Positions 16,966 through 25,308 of a stretch of DNA of 64,000 bases are shown one piece after another. The translations under genes and the position numbers were made by a program. The notes beneath the pieces are model-generated. The model searched no databases, had not been told where the DNA came from, and saw only the letters and a list, made by a program, of their open reading frames with translations. Every line of letters begins with the position of its first letter. Position 1 is the stretch's first letter. Source of the DNA: Mucilaginibacter sp. L3T2-6 (GTDB lineage Bacteria > Bacteroidota > Bacteroidia > Sphingobacteriales > Sphingobacteriaceae); NCBI RefSeq assembly GCF_030519355.1, contig NZ_JAUMKC010000017.1, forward strand, positions 62,001-126,000, given 5' to 3'.

Positions 16966-18039
16966 ATGAAAAAAACTACAATAGCTGCATTGTGTGTATC
17001 CATATTTATATGCACTGCAAAAGCACAGCTTCCAGATTATAAAACCCGCATTAATTACCTGTATGCAGGCATCAACAATAAGCTGAGCGATAAAAAGACC
17101 GGCCTTTACTACGAGACTACCGATAGTACAAAAAACGAGAACCTGCACAGCTGGCTATGGCCGCTTTGCGCGCTGATACAGGCAACCAACGAAATGGAGG
17201 CGCTGCAACCATCGCAGCATTATATGCAGCCGGTAGTAAACGCGATCGATCAGTATTACTCTGACGCGCCACCCAGGCCCGGTTACCAGGATTATGTGTT
17301 AAAAGAGCGGCGTAGCTCCCGGTTTTACGACGACAACCAATGGATTGCTATTGCTTATCTTGATGCCTATGACCGTACTCATCATAAAAAGTACCTGGAC
17401 GATGCCAAATTGATCTACCGTTTTATGATGGGCGGCTTAGATACGGCGGCGGGCGGCGGTCTCTATTGGAAGGAAGGTGATAAAACCACTAAAAATACCT
17501 GCTCAAACGGCCCGGGGATTTTAGTCGCGCTGCATTTATATAAACTCACCAAACAGCAGGACTATTTAAATACAGCCCTCGCCCTGTATAAATGGACCAA
17601 TGCATGTCTGCAGGCTCCCGAAGGAATCTATTACGATAATATAAAAATACCATCGCTTAAAATCGCTAAGGCGTTTTATACTTATAACACCGGTACTATG
17701 CTGCAAGCCAATGCACAGCTTTACCTGCTCACACACGATAAAAAATATCTAACCGAGGCACAACGTATAGCGGCTGCCGGGAAAGCACATTTCTTTAAGA
17801 ATGGCAGGCTTCCGGCAGATTATTGGTTTAATGCCGTTATGTTGCGGGGATATACCGAGCTCTATAAAATCGACAAAAACCAAGGCTGGCTGGATTTTTT
17901 TAAAACCGATGCCGATAATATCTGGCAGCAGGAACGCGGCGAAAACAACATGTTAGGACCGAAACCAGCCAAACGCCTGATAGACCAGGCAGCAATGATT
18001 GAGATTTACGCCCGGTTGCTGGGAGATGGAAGGTATTAA
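16966..18039 (+). CDS. Secreted glycoside hydrolase family 76 protein
   Basis: From ATG 16966 the 357-residue protein starts with a signal peptide (MKKTTIAALCVSIFICTAKAQ). The remainder is an alpha/alpha barrel with the GH76 catalytic pair Asp122-Asp123 in YDDNQWIAIAYLDAYDRT and later motifs CSNGPGILVALHLY and YNTGTMLQANAQLY. GH76 enzymes are endo-alpha-1,6-mannanases acting on fungal or microbial mannans. The facing gene is a secreted esterase, so both may act on polysaccharide in the periplasm. No SusC/SusD pair is adjacent. A TTG seven codons upstream is an unlikely start. Confidence 0.85.
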   Translation: MKKTTIAALCVSIFICTAKAQLPDYKTRINYLYAGINNKLSDKKTGLYYETTDSTKNENLHSWLWPLCALIQATNEMEALQPSQHYMQPVVNAIDQYYSDAPPRPGYQDYVLKERRSSRFYDDNQWIAIAYLDAYDRTHHKKYLDDAKLIYRFMMGGLDTAAGGGLYWKEGDKTTKNTCSNGPGILVALHLYKLTKQQDYLNTALALYKWTNACLQAPEGIYYDNIKIPSLKIAKAFYTYNTGTMLQANAQLYLLTHDKKYLTEAQRIAAAGKAHFFKNGRLPADYWFNAVMLRGYTELYKIDKNQGWLDFFKTDADNIWQQERGENNMLGPKPAKRLIDQAAMIEIYARLLGDGRY

Positions 18040-18066
18040 ATAATACTAAATACAGAAGCCTGCTGA

Positions 18067-18969
18067 TTATAAAAATCCGTTCTCGTCTAACCAGTTCCTG
18101 GCCCAGTCTATCCACCTGTTCTTGCTTTTCGGGTCGACCAGGCCAAAGCCATGGCCGCCTTCCTGAAACAGGTGCATTTCGGCTTTTACTTTTGCTTTCA
18201 GCAGGGCCTGGTAAAATAATAAGCTGTTTTCAACCGGAACAACATCATCGTCCTGTGCGTGCACCAGGAAAGTGGGCGGGGTGTTTGCAATTACCTGCTT
18301 TTCGTTGCTGTAAAGATTTACAAGGTCTTCAGATGGTGTTTTTCCGATAAGGTTTTCGCGCGAGCCAACGTGGGCCATTGGCCCAAAACTGATAACCGGG
18401 TAAATCAGCATCATAAAATCAGGCCGGGCGCTAATATTGTCTTTGTCCTCCACTAAAACCTTATCAAAATGTGTCCCTTCGGTTGATGCCAAATGGCCGC
18501 CTGCCGAGAAGCCGATTATGCCTATTTTATTCGGGTTAATGCCCCATTTGGCAGCGTTGCGGCGTACTGTTAAAACAGCCTGTTGTGCATCCTGCAGCGG
18601 GCCGATGGTTTTATCAACCATAATGCTGTCGCTGGGCAGGCGGTATTTAACTACAAACGCGGTTACGCCCAAACTTGAGAATGCCTCGCCGATGGCCTTG
18701 CCTTCATGTCCGCTGGCTAACCCCGCATAACCTCCGCCCGGATAAACCACAATGGCGGTTCCGTTCGCGGTACCCTTCGCCGGAAAGTACGGCGTAATAG
18801 TAGGGATACTTACGTCGGTTATCCAGTCTTTATCGGTTTTTTCGATATAGGTTTTTGGGGTGGGTTTAGAATTAGGAACGCCGTGAGGGTACAAAGGCAT
18901 GGGTTTTTCCTGCGCGCGTGCAACGGCTACGGCAGAAAAAAGCATTAGGGCACATATCGCTGTTTTCAT
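18067..18969 (-). CDS. Secreted alpha/beta-hydrolase (acetyl xylan esterase-like)
   Basis: The 300-residue protein has a signal peptide (to about residue 19, ARAQ) and an alpha/beta-hydrolase domain. The likely catalytic triad is Ser155 (GFSAGGHLA), Asp240 or 241 (AQDDDVVP) and His273 (EGGHGFGL); the oxyanion loop is VVYPGGGYAGL. Such secreted esterases of Bacteroidota deacetylate xylan or other hemicelluloses. It ends 28 bases from the GH76 stop, convergently. Substrate specificity is inference. Confidence 0.85.
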   Translation of the reverse strand: MKTAICALMLFSAVAVARAQEKPMPLYPHGVPNSKPTPKTYIEKTDKDWITDVSIPTITPYFPAKGTANGTAIVVYPGGGYAGLASGHEGKAIGEAFSSLGVTAFVVKYRLPSDSIMVDKTIGPLQDAQQAVLTVRRNAAKWGINPNKIGIIGFSAGGHLASTEGTHFDKVLVEDKDNISARPDFMMLIYPVISFGPMAHVGSRENLIGKTPSEDLVNLYSNEKQVIANTPPTFLVHAQDDDVVPVENSLLFYQALLKAKVKAEMHLFQEGGHGFGLVDPKSKNRWIDWARNWLDENGFL

Positions 18970-18980
18970 AATTACAGATT

Positions 18981-19017
18981 AGTCCGAAAAGTCCGCAAGT
19001 CCGAAAGAAGCTGCAAC
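18981..19017. repeat. Dispersed repeat, AGTCCGAAAGA family, copy 1
   Basis: The sequence contains AGTCCGAAAAGTCCGCAAGTCC followed by GAAAGAAGCTGCAA. The same unit occurs at 30001-30042 and at 46565-46600, in each case between genes. Confidence 0.65.
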
Positions 19018-19071
19018 TAACATTCCGGCAAAAAATAAGTTATCTAAAGTTTTACAGTAAATCTATCTGTT

Positions 19072-20161
19072 TTACTTATCTCCTCCAAACTCCATCAGGT
19101 ATGCTTTCAAAAAGTCATTCAAGTCCCCATCCAGCACTGCCTGGGCGTTTGAAGTTTCATGATCGGTTCGCAAATCTTTCACCAGCTTGTAGGGATGCAG
19201 CACATAGTTGCGTATTTGCGAGCCCCATTCAATTTTCTTTTTATTACCCTCAATGGCGTTAGTGGTTTCCATACGCTTACGCATCTCGATCTCGTACAAT
19301 TGAGATTTTAACAGGCGTATGGCATTTTCTTTATTCTGCAATTGTGAGCGCGATTCCTGGTTCTTGATGATGATACCGGATGGCTTGTGATACAAACGTA
19401 CTGCGGTCTCCACCTTATTCACGTTTTGCCCGCCGGCGCCGCCCGAACGGAAGGTCTCAAACTCGATATCCGCCGGGTTTACCTCGATCTCGATGGTGTC
19501 ATCAACCAGCGGGTACACATAAACCGACGCGAACGAAGTATGGCGCTTGGCATTGGAGTCGAACGGAGAAATGCGCACAAGGCGGTGCACGCCATTTTCG
19601 CCTTTCAGGTAGCCATAGGCAAATTCGCCTTCCAACTGAAGCGTTACGGTCTTTACGCCCGCTACGTCCCCTTCCTGGAAGTCCTGCTCGGTTACCTTAT
19701 AGCCATTCTTTTCGCCCCACATAATATACATTCGCATCAGCATACCAGCCCAGTCGCAGCTTTCGGTGCCACCGGCTCCGGCGGTTATCTGCAATACGGC
19801 ATTGAGCTGGTCCTCTTCAGCCGAGAGCATGTTTTTAAACTCAAGCTCCTCAACTTCTTTAATAGCAGCGTTATATTGCTCCTGCATTTCAGCTTCTGTA
19901 GCATCGCCCCCCTGGAAAAATTCAAAAAGCACGCCGGTATCCTCAACCGCCGAGGCCACCTTTTGAAATGCGTCTGTCCAAACTTTCTTAACTTTTATAG
20001 AAGCCAGTACCTTTTCGGCTTCCTTCGGATGGTCCCAAAAATGAGGGCCTACGGTTATTTCCTGTTCCTGTTGTAAGGCATCGAGTTTCTTATCGATGTC
20101 AAAGATGCCTCCTCAGGGAAGTTACTCTATCCCTTAAATCCTGGATTTGTTCTTTAGTCAT
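19072..20161 (-). CDS. prfB: Peptide chain release factor 2, with programmed +1 frameshift
   Basis: Translation starts at ATG 20161, reads 20 codons to CTT, meets an in-frame TGA (20101-20099) and must slip forward one base (skipping 20101). It then continues from 20100 to the stop at 19072. The product is 362 residues. It contains the stop-codon-recognition tripeptide SPF (198-200) and the GGQ peptidyl-hydrolysis motif (243-245, in SGGAGGQNVNK), so it is RF2, reading UAA and UGA. The slip site has an AGGAGG element three bases upstream of CTT, as in the classical autoregulatory prfB frameshift, where low RF2 favours slippage. A -7 box abuts the start codon. Confidence 0.95.
20098..20113 (-). 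promoter_or_regulatory. prfB programmed frameshift site
   Basis: On the minus strand the order is AGGAGG, CAT, CTT, TGA, C. The internal Shine-Dalgarno-like hexamer, the 3-base spacer, the slippery CTT and the UGA-C stop context all match the well-studied prfB signal. It makes RF2 synthesis depend on RF2 shortage. Confidence 0.93.
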
Positions 20162-20166
20162 AGTGG

Positions 20167-20174
20167 CAAATATA
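20167..20174 (-). promoter_or_regulatory. Putative -7 box of prfB
   Basis: TATATTTG (minus strand) is a perfect TAnnTTTG match and is separated from the prfB ATG by only five bases. The predicted transcript would be leaderless or nearly so. No clear -33 element is visible. Confidence 0.5.
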
Positions 20175-20243
20175 GTTATTGAGTTGTATTGTTGGAAGGT
20201 TGAAATGCTATTGGGGTAAGTATAATGCCAGGCTAACAACACA

Positions 20244-20275
20244 AAAGGGCTGCAAATCATCGTCTGCAGCCCTTT
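20244..20275 (-). terminator. Intrinsic terminator upstream of prfB
   Basis: A perfect 11-bp stem (20244-20254 with 20265-20275, GGGCTGCA core) follows the stop of the hypothetical gene at 20302. On the minus strand it is followed by TGTGTTGTT. Confidence 0.7.
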
Positions 20276-20301
20276 AAACTATTATAACACTCTAATTAAA
20301 A

Positions 20302-20739
20302 TCAGGCAACCATCATCTGGTTTACCAGGTGGCTCATGTCGGCCTGGTTGCCATTGAGTTTCGAAAGGAAGTGGCCCAGGCCAAAATCCATATTTTTTGA
20401 ATCTTTTGATTCTTTAACCAATTCCGCCATAACCGGGGTTATCAACGAGTTGGCCGTCTGCATAGCAGAATCAGGCTCGATGCCGTAAAAATTATTCAGC
20501 TTGTTGGCAAACCTGTTAATGATGCTCGACACAAGGGTATTGTTGTAAATACCCGAAAACTGGAAGAACTTGATAAGGTCTTTTATCTTGCCCGTCTCCA
20601 ATTGGTTTTTTAACACCTCGATAATGGAACTCGAAGCTTCGTTTATAACTGCTTCGTGGTATTTCACAGGGATTGCGGGGTTGTCAATAACGGCCGTCCC
20701 GGCGTTATTTTTGACAAGCATAAACAGTTTTTCAAACAT
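20302..20739 (-). CDS. Hypothetical protein, helical, 145 residues
   Basis: I do not recognise this protein. It is 145 residues, predominantly helical, without signal peptide or membrane helix. It contains amphipathic stretches (EASSSIIEVLKNQLETGKIKD, LVSSIINRFANKLNNFYG) and a glycine-containing tail (FGLGHFLSKLNGNQADMSHL). The overall character is reminiscent of DUF937/DUF2780-type small helical proteins, but I cannot confirm that. Codon use and composition match its neighbours. It is monocistronic with its own terminator. Confidence 0.7.
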   Translation of the reverse strand: MFEKLFMLVKNNAGTAVIDNPAIPVKYHEAVINEASSSIIEVLKNQLETGKIKDLIKFFQFSGIYNNTLVSSIINRFANKLNNFYGIEPDSAMQTANSLITPVMAELVKESKDSKNMDFGLGHFLSKLNGNQADMSHLVNQMMVA

Positions 20740-20906
20740 GGTGTTATGTGTTAGATGTCGTTTTAATAAAATGATAAAAAAAACAAATTTCTTTAATCAT
20801 TGATGCAAATATACCAAATACGTATTTTGAAATTCAAAACAGAAAACGAGTTCTGTTAAAAATATGACAATTCACTTATTGTAAAACAAACACTATGTAT
20901 GGTGTG

Positions 20907-20936
20907 TTGAAATAACACTTAGGTGTCATACATTTG
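20907..20936 (+). promoter_or_regulatory. Putative promoter of pgi
   Basis: TTG at 20907-20909 and TACATTTG at 20929-20936 are spaced by 19 bases, matching the Bacteroidota -33/-7 pattern. A second TACATTTG at 20969-20976, nearer the ATG at 20996, is an alternative -7 box without a clear -33 partner. Confidence 0.5.
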
Positions 20937-20995
20937 AGGAATTATAGTACCTCAAAGTATTAACTTGTTACATTTGCCTTAAAATCATTTCAATT

Positions 20996-22642
20996 ATGCT
21001 GCCAAACACCGATTTCACGACCACCCAGGCCTATAAATACCTGGCCGACCATTACATCGACATCGCCCAGCAAAGTCTAAAAAGTCTTTTTGATGCTGAC
21101 AGAGAACGCTTTGCAAAATTTTCCCTGCTTTTTGAGGATATGCTGCTTGATTACTCAAAAAACCGCGTTGATGAGCAAACTGTAGCTTTGTTAATGCAGC
21201 TGGCGCGCGAGTGTTCAGTAAATAAGGCAATTGAAGCCATGTTTAGTGGCGAAATAATCAATGTTACAGAAGGTCGCCCGGTACTGCATATCGCCTTGCG
21301 CAACCGCAGCAATAAGCCGATCTATGTTGAAGGAAAAGACGTGATGCCCGATGTAAACCGTGTGTTGCAGCAAATGAAAAGCTTCAGCGAGGCGGTGATC
21401 TCCGGGTCATGGAGAGGCTATACCGGTAAAGCTATTACCGATGTGGTTAATATCGGTATCGGTGGTTCTGATCTGGGGCCGGTGATGGTTACAGAAGCGC
21501 TGAAGGCTTACAAGAATCACCTGAACATGCACTTTGTTTCCAATGTGGATGCAACGCACATAGTTGAAACTTTAAAACCCCTAAATCCTGAAACTACCCT
21601 GTTCCTGGTAGCGTCAAAAACTTTTACTACGCAGGAAACCATGGCTAATGCACACAGCGCACGCGATTGGTTCATCCAGAGCGGCGGTAAGGATGAGGAT
21701 GTAGCCAAACACTTTGCGGCACTGTCTACCAATAGCGAGGGTGTATCCAAATTCGGTATCGACACCAAAAATATGTTCGAGTTTTGGGATTGGGTGGGGG
21801 GCCGCTATTCGCTTTGGAGCGCAATCGGTTTGTCAATCGCCCTGAGCATCGGCTTTGACAATTTTGAACAATTGCTCGACGGCGCTCATGCTATGGATGA
21901 GCACTTCCGTTCAACCGAACTGGAGCAAAACCTTCCGGCTACGCTGGCTCTGATAGGCATCTGGTATAACAATTTCTTTGAAGCCGAAACTAACGCCATA
22001 CTGCCCTACGACCAGTATATGCACCGTTTTGCTGCTTACTTTCAGCAAGGCGATATGGAGAGTAATGGCAAGCACGTAGACCGAAACGGCAACCCGGTAG
22101 ATTATCAAACCGGTCCGATCATCTGGGGCGAGCCCGGCACCAACGGTCAGCATGCATTTTATCAGCTGATTCACCAGGGAACAAAACTAATCCCGTGTGA
22201 TTTTATTGCGCCTGCACAATCACATAACCCGCTTGGCGAACACCACAAAATGCTGTTGTCAAACTTCTTTGCACAAACGGAAGCTCTTATGAACGGTAAA
22301 GATCGCGAAACCGTGGTAGCCGAATTAAAAAAAGCCGGTAAAAACGATGCCGAAATTGAAAAGATTGCGCCGTTTAAAGAATTTGAAGGTAACCGCCCCA
22401 CCAACTCTATACTCATTAAAAAAATAACCCCGCGCAGCCTTGGTTCGCTGATAGCCATGTATGAACATAAAATATTTGTACAGGGCATTATCTGGAACAT
22501 TTACAGTTTCGACCAATGGGGCGTGGAGCTCGGCAAGCAATTAGCCGGTAAAATATTGCCTGAATTAAAAGATGATGCTGAAGTAACTACACATGATTCA
22601 TCAACGAATGGCCTGATTAATCAGTACAAAGCGTGGAGGTAA
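20996..22642 (+). CDS. pgi: Glucose-6-phosphate isomerase
   Basis: The 548-residue protein is a full-length PGI of the large (E. coli/eukaryote) type. Signatures include the IGIGGSDLGPVMV phosphate-binding loop near 154-166, the GGRYSLWSAIGLSIAL stretch near 268-283, and a C-terminal GQLAGK-like segment (ELGKQLAGKI). It interconverts glucose-6-phosphate and fructose-6-phosphate in glycolysis and gluconeogenesis. It is monocistronic with putative promoters upstream. Confidence 0.97.
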   Translation: MLPNTDFTTTQAYKYLADHYIDIAQQSLKSLFDADRERFAKFSLLFEDMLLDYSKNRVDEQTVALLMQLARECSVNKAIEAMFSGEIINVTEGRPVLHIALRNRSNKPIYVEGKDVMPDVNRVLQQMKSFSEAVISGSWRGYTGKAITDVVNIGIGGSDLGPVMVTEALKAYKNHLNMHFVSNVDATHIVETLKPLNPETTLFLVASKTFTTQETMANAHSARDWFIQSGGKDEDVAKHFAALSTNSEGVSKFGIDTKNMFEFWDWVGGRYSLWSAIGLSIALSIGFDNFEQLLDGAHAMDEHFRSTELEQNLPATLALIGIWYNNFFEAETNAILPYDQYMHRFAAYFQQGDMESNGKHVDRNGNPVDYQTGPIIWGEPGTNGQHAFYQLIHQGTKLIPCDFIAPAQSHNPLGEHHKMLLSNFFAQTEALMNGKDRETVVAELKKAGKNDAEIEKIAPFKEFEGNRPTNSILIKKITPRSLGSLIAMYEHKIFVQGIIWNIYSFDQWGVELGKQLAGKILPELKDDAEVTTHDSSTNGLINQYKAWR

Positions 22643-22845
22643 CGCTACGAGCTGCGCAATAGTAATATGCAACCACGGGCGGCTTGCTGAAATTTATTTC
22701 GGCAAGCTCATCAAAGGCATAGACGTAGGCACGCAACCGGCATTCCCGGTACGCGTAAGCCAGGCTTTTTCTTAAAACGGCGGCTTAACCTGTAAATGCA
22801 TTCTATGTCCTGGATGAACAAAAAGCTGTAATCAGGGTTTCTCCC

Positions 22846-23037
22846 TTAAACTTTATGGTATGATTTTAATTGCTTATCAGTTAAAATCCGGTAACGGTCT
22901 TTTAAGCATTTGGCACAAAAGTATCTTCTGACGGGAATAAAGAATAATATGTTACGACCGAACCAGTTCCGGCGCTTTTCGAAGTGATAAGGTGCTGAGC
23001 ATTTGGAACATCTCAGTATTTCTTTCTGTATTGGCAT
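22846..23037 (-). CDS. Small double-CxxC (zinc-binding-like) protein
   Basis: The 63-residue protein has two CxxC knuckles (Cys10/Cys13 and Cys41/Cys44) flanking a basic-hydrophobic middle (RRNWFGRNILFFIPVRRYF). The arrangement suggests a small zinc-ribbon protein binding one zinc. I do not recognise a named family. It is bounded by AT-rich gaps on both sides. It could be a regulator or an RNA-binding ribbon; this is a guess. Confidence 0.6.
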   Translation of the reverse strand: MPIQKEILRCSKCSAPYHFEKRRNWFGRNILFFIPVRRYFCAKCLKDRYRILTDKQLKSYHKV

Positions 23038-23217
23038 TACAACTCTCTTAACCAGGGGCGTACAAAGTTACGTTATTAATTAATATATGCATTTGGTAAG
23101 GATTTTTTTACAATAGGTTAACCTCAGATAAAATCAATGGCGGATCTGCTGGGCTCTTACCCATTCCGCGGCAGTAATTTAATTAGCTTGTGCAACAGAT
23201 AATTAAATATGATTTAT

Positions 23218-23225
23218 TATATTTG
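23218..23225 (+). promoter_or_regulatory. Putative -7 box of the CBS protein gene
   Basis: TATATTTG matches the consensus and would give a leader of about 25-30 bases before ATG 23258. A well-spaced -33 element is not obvious. Confidence 0.4.
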
Positions 23226-23257
23226 ATAAACACGTTACCAACCAAAACCCTGATTTT

Positions 23258-23686
23258 ATGAAAAAAGTCTCCAACATACTTGCCCGTAAAGGCAGCGCTG
23301 TAATTGCGATTGATGGTAGCACCACCGTTTTAGAAGCGTTAAAGCTTATGGCCGATAAAAATATCGGCTCGGTAGTTATTACTGAAAACAATGCCTATGC
23401 AGGCCTGCTTACTGAACGCGATTATGCACGGAAAGTGATATTGCAGGGTAAATCATCTCTTGAAACACAGGTACGTGAAATTATGAGCACTGATTTTCCC
23501 AGGATGATACCTGAAAACTCTGTTGAAACCTGCATGCACGTAATGAGCGAAAACAATCTGCGGTACCTTCCTATTTTTAAAGATGGTATTTTGTGCGGCA
23601 TTATCTCTATAAGCGACGTAGTTACCGAGACCATTCTTTCGCACGAGGAGACGATTGAACAATTAAAGAGCTATATTCAGTCTTAG
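23258..23686 (+). CDS. CBS domain pair protein
   Basis: The 142-residue protein consists of two tandem CBS motifs (about 10-65 and 75-135) forming one Bateman module, with GSVVITENNAYAGLLTERDYARKV and GIISISDVVTE as the typical strand-helix ends. CBS pairs bind adenine nucleotides such as AMP, ATP or S-adenosylmethionine. Stand-alone CBS-pair proteins are common and usually of unknown partner. It appears monocistronic. Confidence 0.9.
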   Translation: MKKVSNILARKGSAVIAIDGSTTVLEALKLMADKNIGSVVITENNAYAGLLTERDYARKVILQGKSSLETQVREIMSTDFPRMIPENSVETCMHVMSENNLRYLPIFKDGILCGIISISDVVTETILSHEETIEQLKSYIQS

Positions 23687-23713
23687 CGAAAGTCAGAGAA
23701 GCTTAGCACATTG

Positions 23714-24679
23714 TTAATCAGAAGGTTTCAAATCCGAAATGTCAATCTCGTAAATATTACGCAGTCCGTTTTTTGTTGAGTGCAGCAGCTTGTTTATTGC
23801 TGCTGCGGTAGCCTTGCCGTCCTTGTAAATGGGCCTTTCGGCGGCTCTTTCATGATAGGATGTGAAGTACAATTTTTTGTCATCCCTTGATAAACCAGGC
23901 GCATTGTCGCTGCCTTTGGTGTTTATTTTTGAGCCCAGGTTAACCGGCTCCGACCAGGATGTATCTTTTTTAAATGATACCCACAGATCCGCCCCGCCAA
24001 GCCCTTTCCTGTTTGGACTGCTGAAGATTATAAAGCTTTCGTCGTGGGCGACCATCGCATCAAAATCAAAATACCTTTTATCATTAAACGACAATGGTTC
24101 TGGTGGCAGGTATTTACCATTCTTTAATTTACATACATAAATGTCGCCATCCCCTTTTCCATCTGCAGAGTGAAAATAGGCGTTGCCATTATCAGCGAAA
24201 GACAGGTAGTTTATCCTGATGCCATCCGGCAGAGGAAGGTTAAACAACACAGGCTTTGATACCACTTTACTCCCGTTCAGCTCCACGTAAAAGTAATGAT
24301 AATCGTAATCCTTAAAGTCCGCACCACCAACCGGCCTGTCTGATGCAAAATACAAACGCTTGCCATCTGCCGATACAAAAGGGTCCGTATCCCGGAAAGT
24401 TCCGGTGAAGTTTACCGGTTCCGGGTCAGACCAGCCTGATACAGTTCTTTCAGCATAAAAAATAGCGATATAGTTCCAGTTAACGGTTGCTTTGCTAAAG
24501 AATACCGTGTTGCCATCACGGGTAAAAGAAGTGTTAAAGACAAAATCGCCTGCAGATATTTTGCCCTCGCCAAGTAGGCGGGCAGAATCTTTAAGAGCAA
24601 TGGTTTGCCCGGAAACAGCGATTGAACTAATTAAAATGCAAGCGATGGTTAACAAACCTTTCATTATTCTTTTTAGCAA
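23714..24679 (-). CDS. Secreted PD40/WD40-like beta-propeller protein
   Basis: The 321-residue protein has a signal peptide (to about residue 25, AVSGQ). At least five PD40-type repeats follow, visible as DGNTVFFSKA, DGKRLYFASDRPVGGADF, DNGNAYFHSADGKGDGDIYV, HDESFIIFSSPNRKGLGGADLWV and DDKKLYFTSY. This gives a TolB-like propeller in the periplasm or on the surface. Such proteins bind peptides, proteins or sugars; no enzyme residues are recognisable. An alternative start at 24664 would shorten the signal peptide by five residues. The next minus-strand gene, at 24758, also encodes a small secreted protein. Confidence 0.8.
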   Translation of the reverse strand: MLKRIMKGLLTIACILISSIAVSGQTIALKDSARLLGEGKISAGDFVFNTSFTRDGNTVFFSKATVNWNYIAIFYAERTVSGWSDPEPVNFTGTFRDTDPFVSADGKRLYFASDRPVGGADFKDYDYHYFYVELNGSKVVSKPVLFNLPLPDGIRINYLSFADNGNAYFHSADGKGDGDIYVCKLKNGKYLPPEPLSFNDKRYFDFDAMVAHDESFIIFSSPNRKGLGGADLWVSFKKDTSWSEPVNLGSKINTKGSDNAPGLSRDDKKLYFTSYHERAAERPIYKDGKATAAAINKLLHSTKNGLRNIYEIDISDLKPSD

Positions 24680-24757
24680 AAGAAAGCAGATGCAAACCGC
24701 CCGTAAAAATTATTCAACCAAAGCTTTATGGTTTTTAATGGATGACCAAAAATCCCT

Positions 24758-25258
24758 TTACAAGAGCACGTCATAACTGATAGTAACCGCCGGCAGCAAT
24801 GTAGCCATGTCGAGAGGCACCTGGTTATTAGTAAAAATCGGGCGTTTGCGCCGGTAGTTGCTCAAAGCCGATTTTTGCAGGCTGGGTTCGTCGTTTTCGG
24901 GCAGGTTGTAACGAATATATACCGGCAGCAGAAAGTCGTGGCTTTTCTCGCCGGCGGGGATAGTCCAGTTACCATTAGATTTTTTAATGGCGGCTATTAC
25001 AGGGACGGTTAGATTAGCGTCATCAGCATAAAACACTATCGTTTTACTCACGTCGCCTTTATCGTCGGCCGTAAACTTAAAAATTACTACGCCGGTAATC
25101 CTGCGGTTAGTAATATCCGGCGATACCACCAGGCTGTCTTTAAAAAAGCGGGTCATTTTGTCCTTTCCGCCTTTAAAAGGAAAAGCCAGTTGCTGCTTTT
25201 GTGCAAAGCAACTGATGGTTATAAGCAATGCTGTTATTGATAATGCAATTTTTTTCAT
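24758..25258 (-). CDS. Secreted protein with TonB C-terminal-like domain
   Basis: From ATG 25258 the 166-residue protein starts with a signal peptide (MKKIALSITALLITISCFAQ). Its central part is laid out like a TonB C-terminal domain: an FPFKGGKDKMTRFFKDS segment, then GVVIFKFTADDKGDVSKTIV, then NGNWTIPAGEKSHDFLLPVYIRY. It lacks the membrane anchor and proline-rich linker of true TonB. It may be a periplasmic stand-alone TonB_C-like protein. ATG 25273 is an alternative start. It lies 50 bases downstream of the RNA methyltransferase gene and could be cotranscribed. Confidence 0.65.
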   Translation of the reverse strand: MKKIALSITALLITISCFAQKQQLAFPFKGGKDKMTRFFKDSLVVSPDITNRRITGVVIFKFTADDKGDVSKTIVFYADDANLTVPVIAAIKKSNGNWTIPAGEKSHDFLLPVYIRYNLPENDEPSLQKSALSNYRRKRPIFTNNQVPLDMATLLPAVTISYDVLL

Positions 25259-25308
25259 AGCGTTAGTTGACATATTTAAATAATTGCAGATCAAACCGGA
25301 CCGCCAGC

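Noticed and set aside
19387..20076. 229-codon plus-strand frame across prfB
   Set aside because: Antisense to prfB; no start context or protein-like composition.
20098..20104. Possible sequencing-error frameshift in prfB
   Set aside because: The AGGAGG, CAT, CTT, TGA-C arrangement exactly matches the well-known programmed site, so the break is genuine biology.
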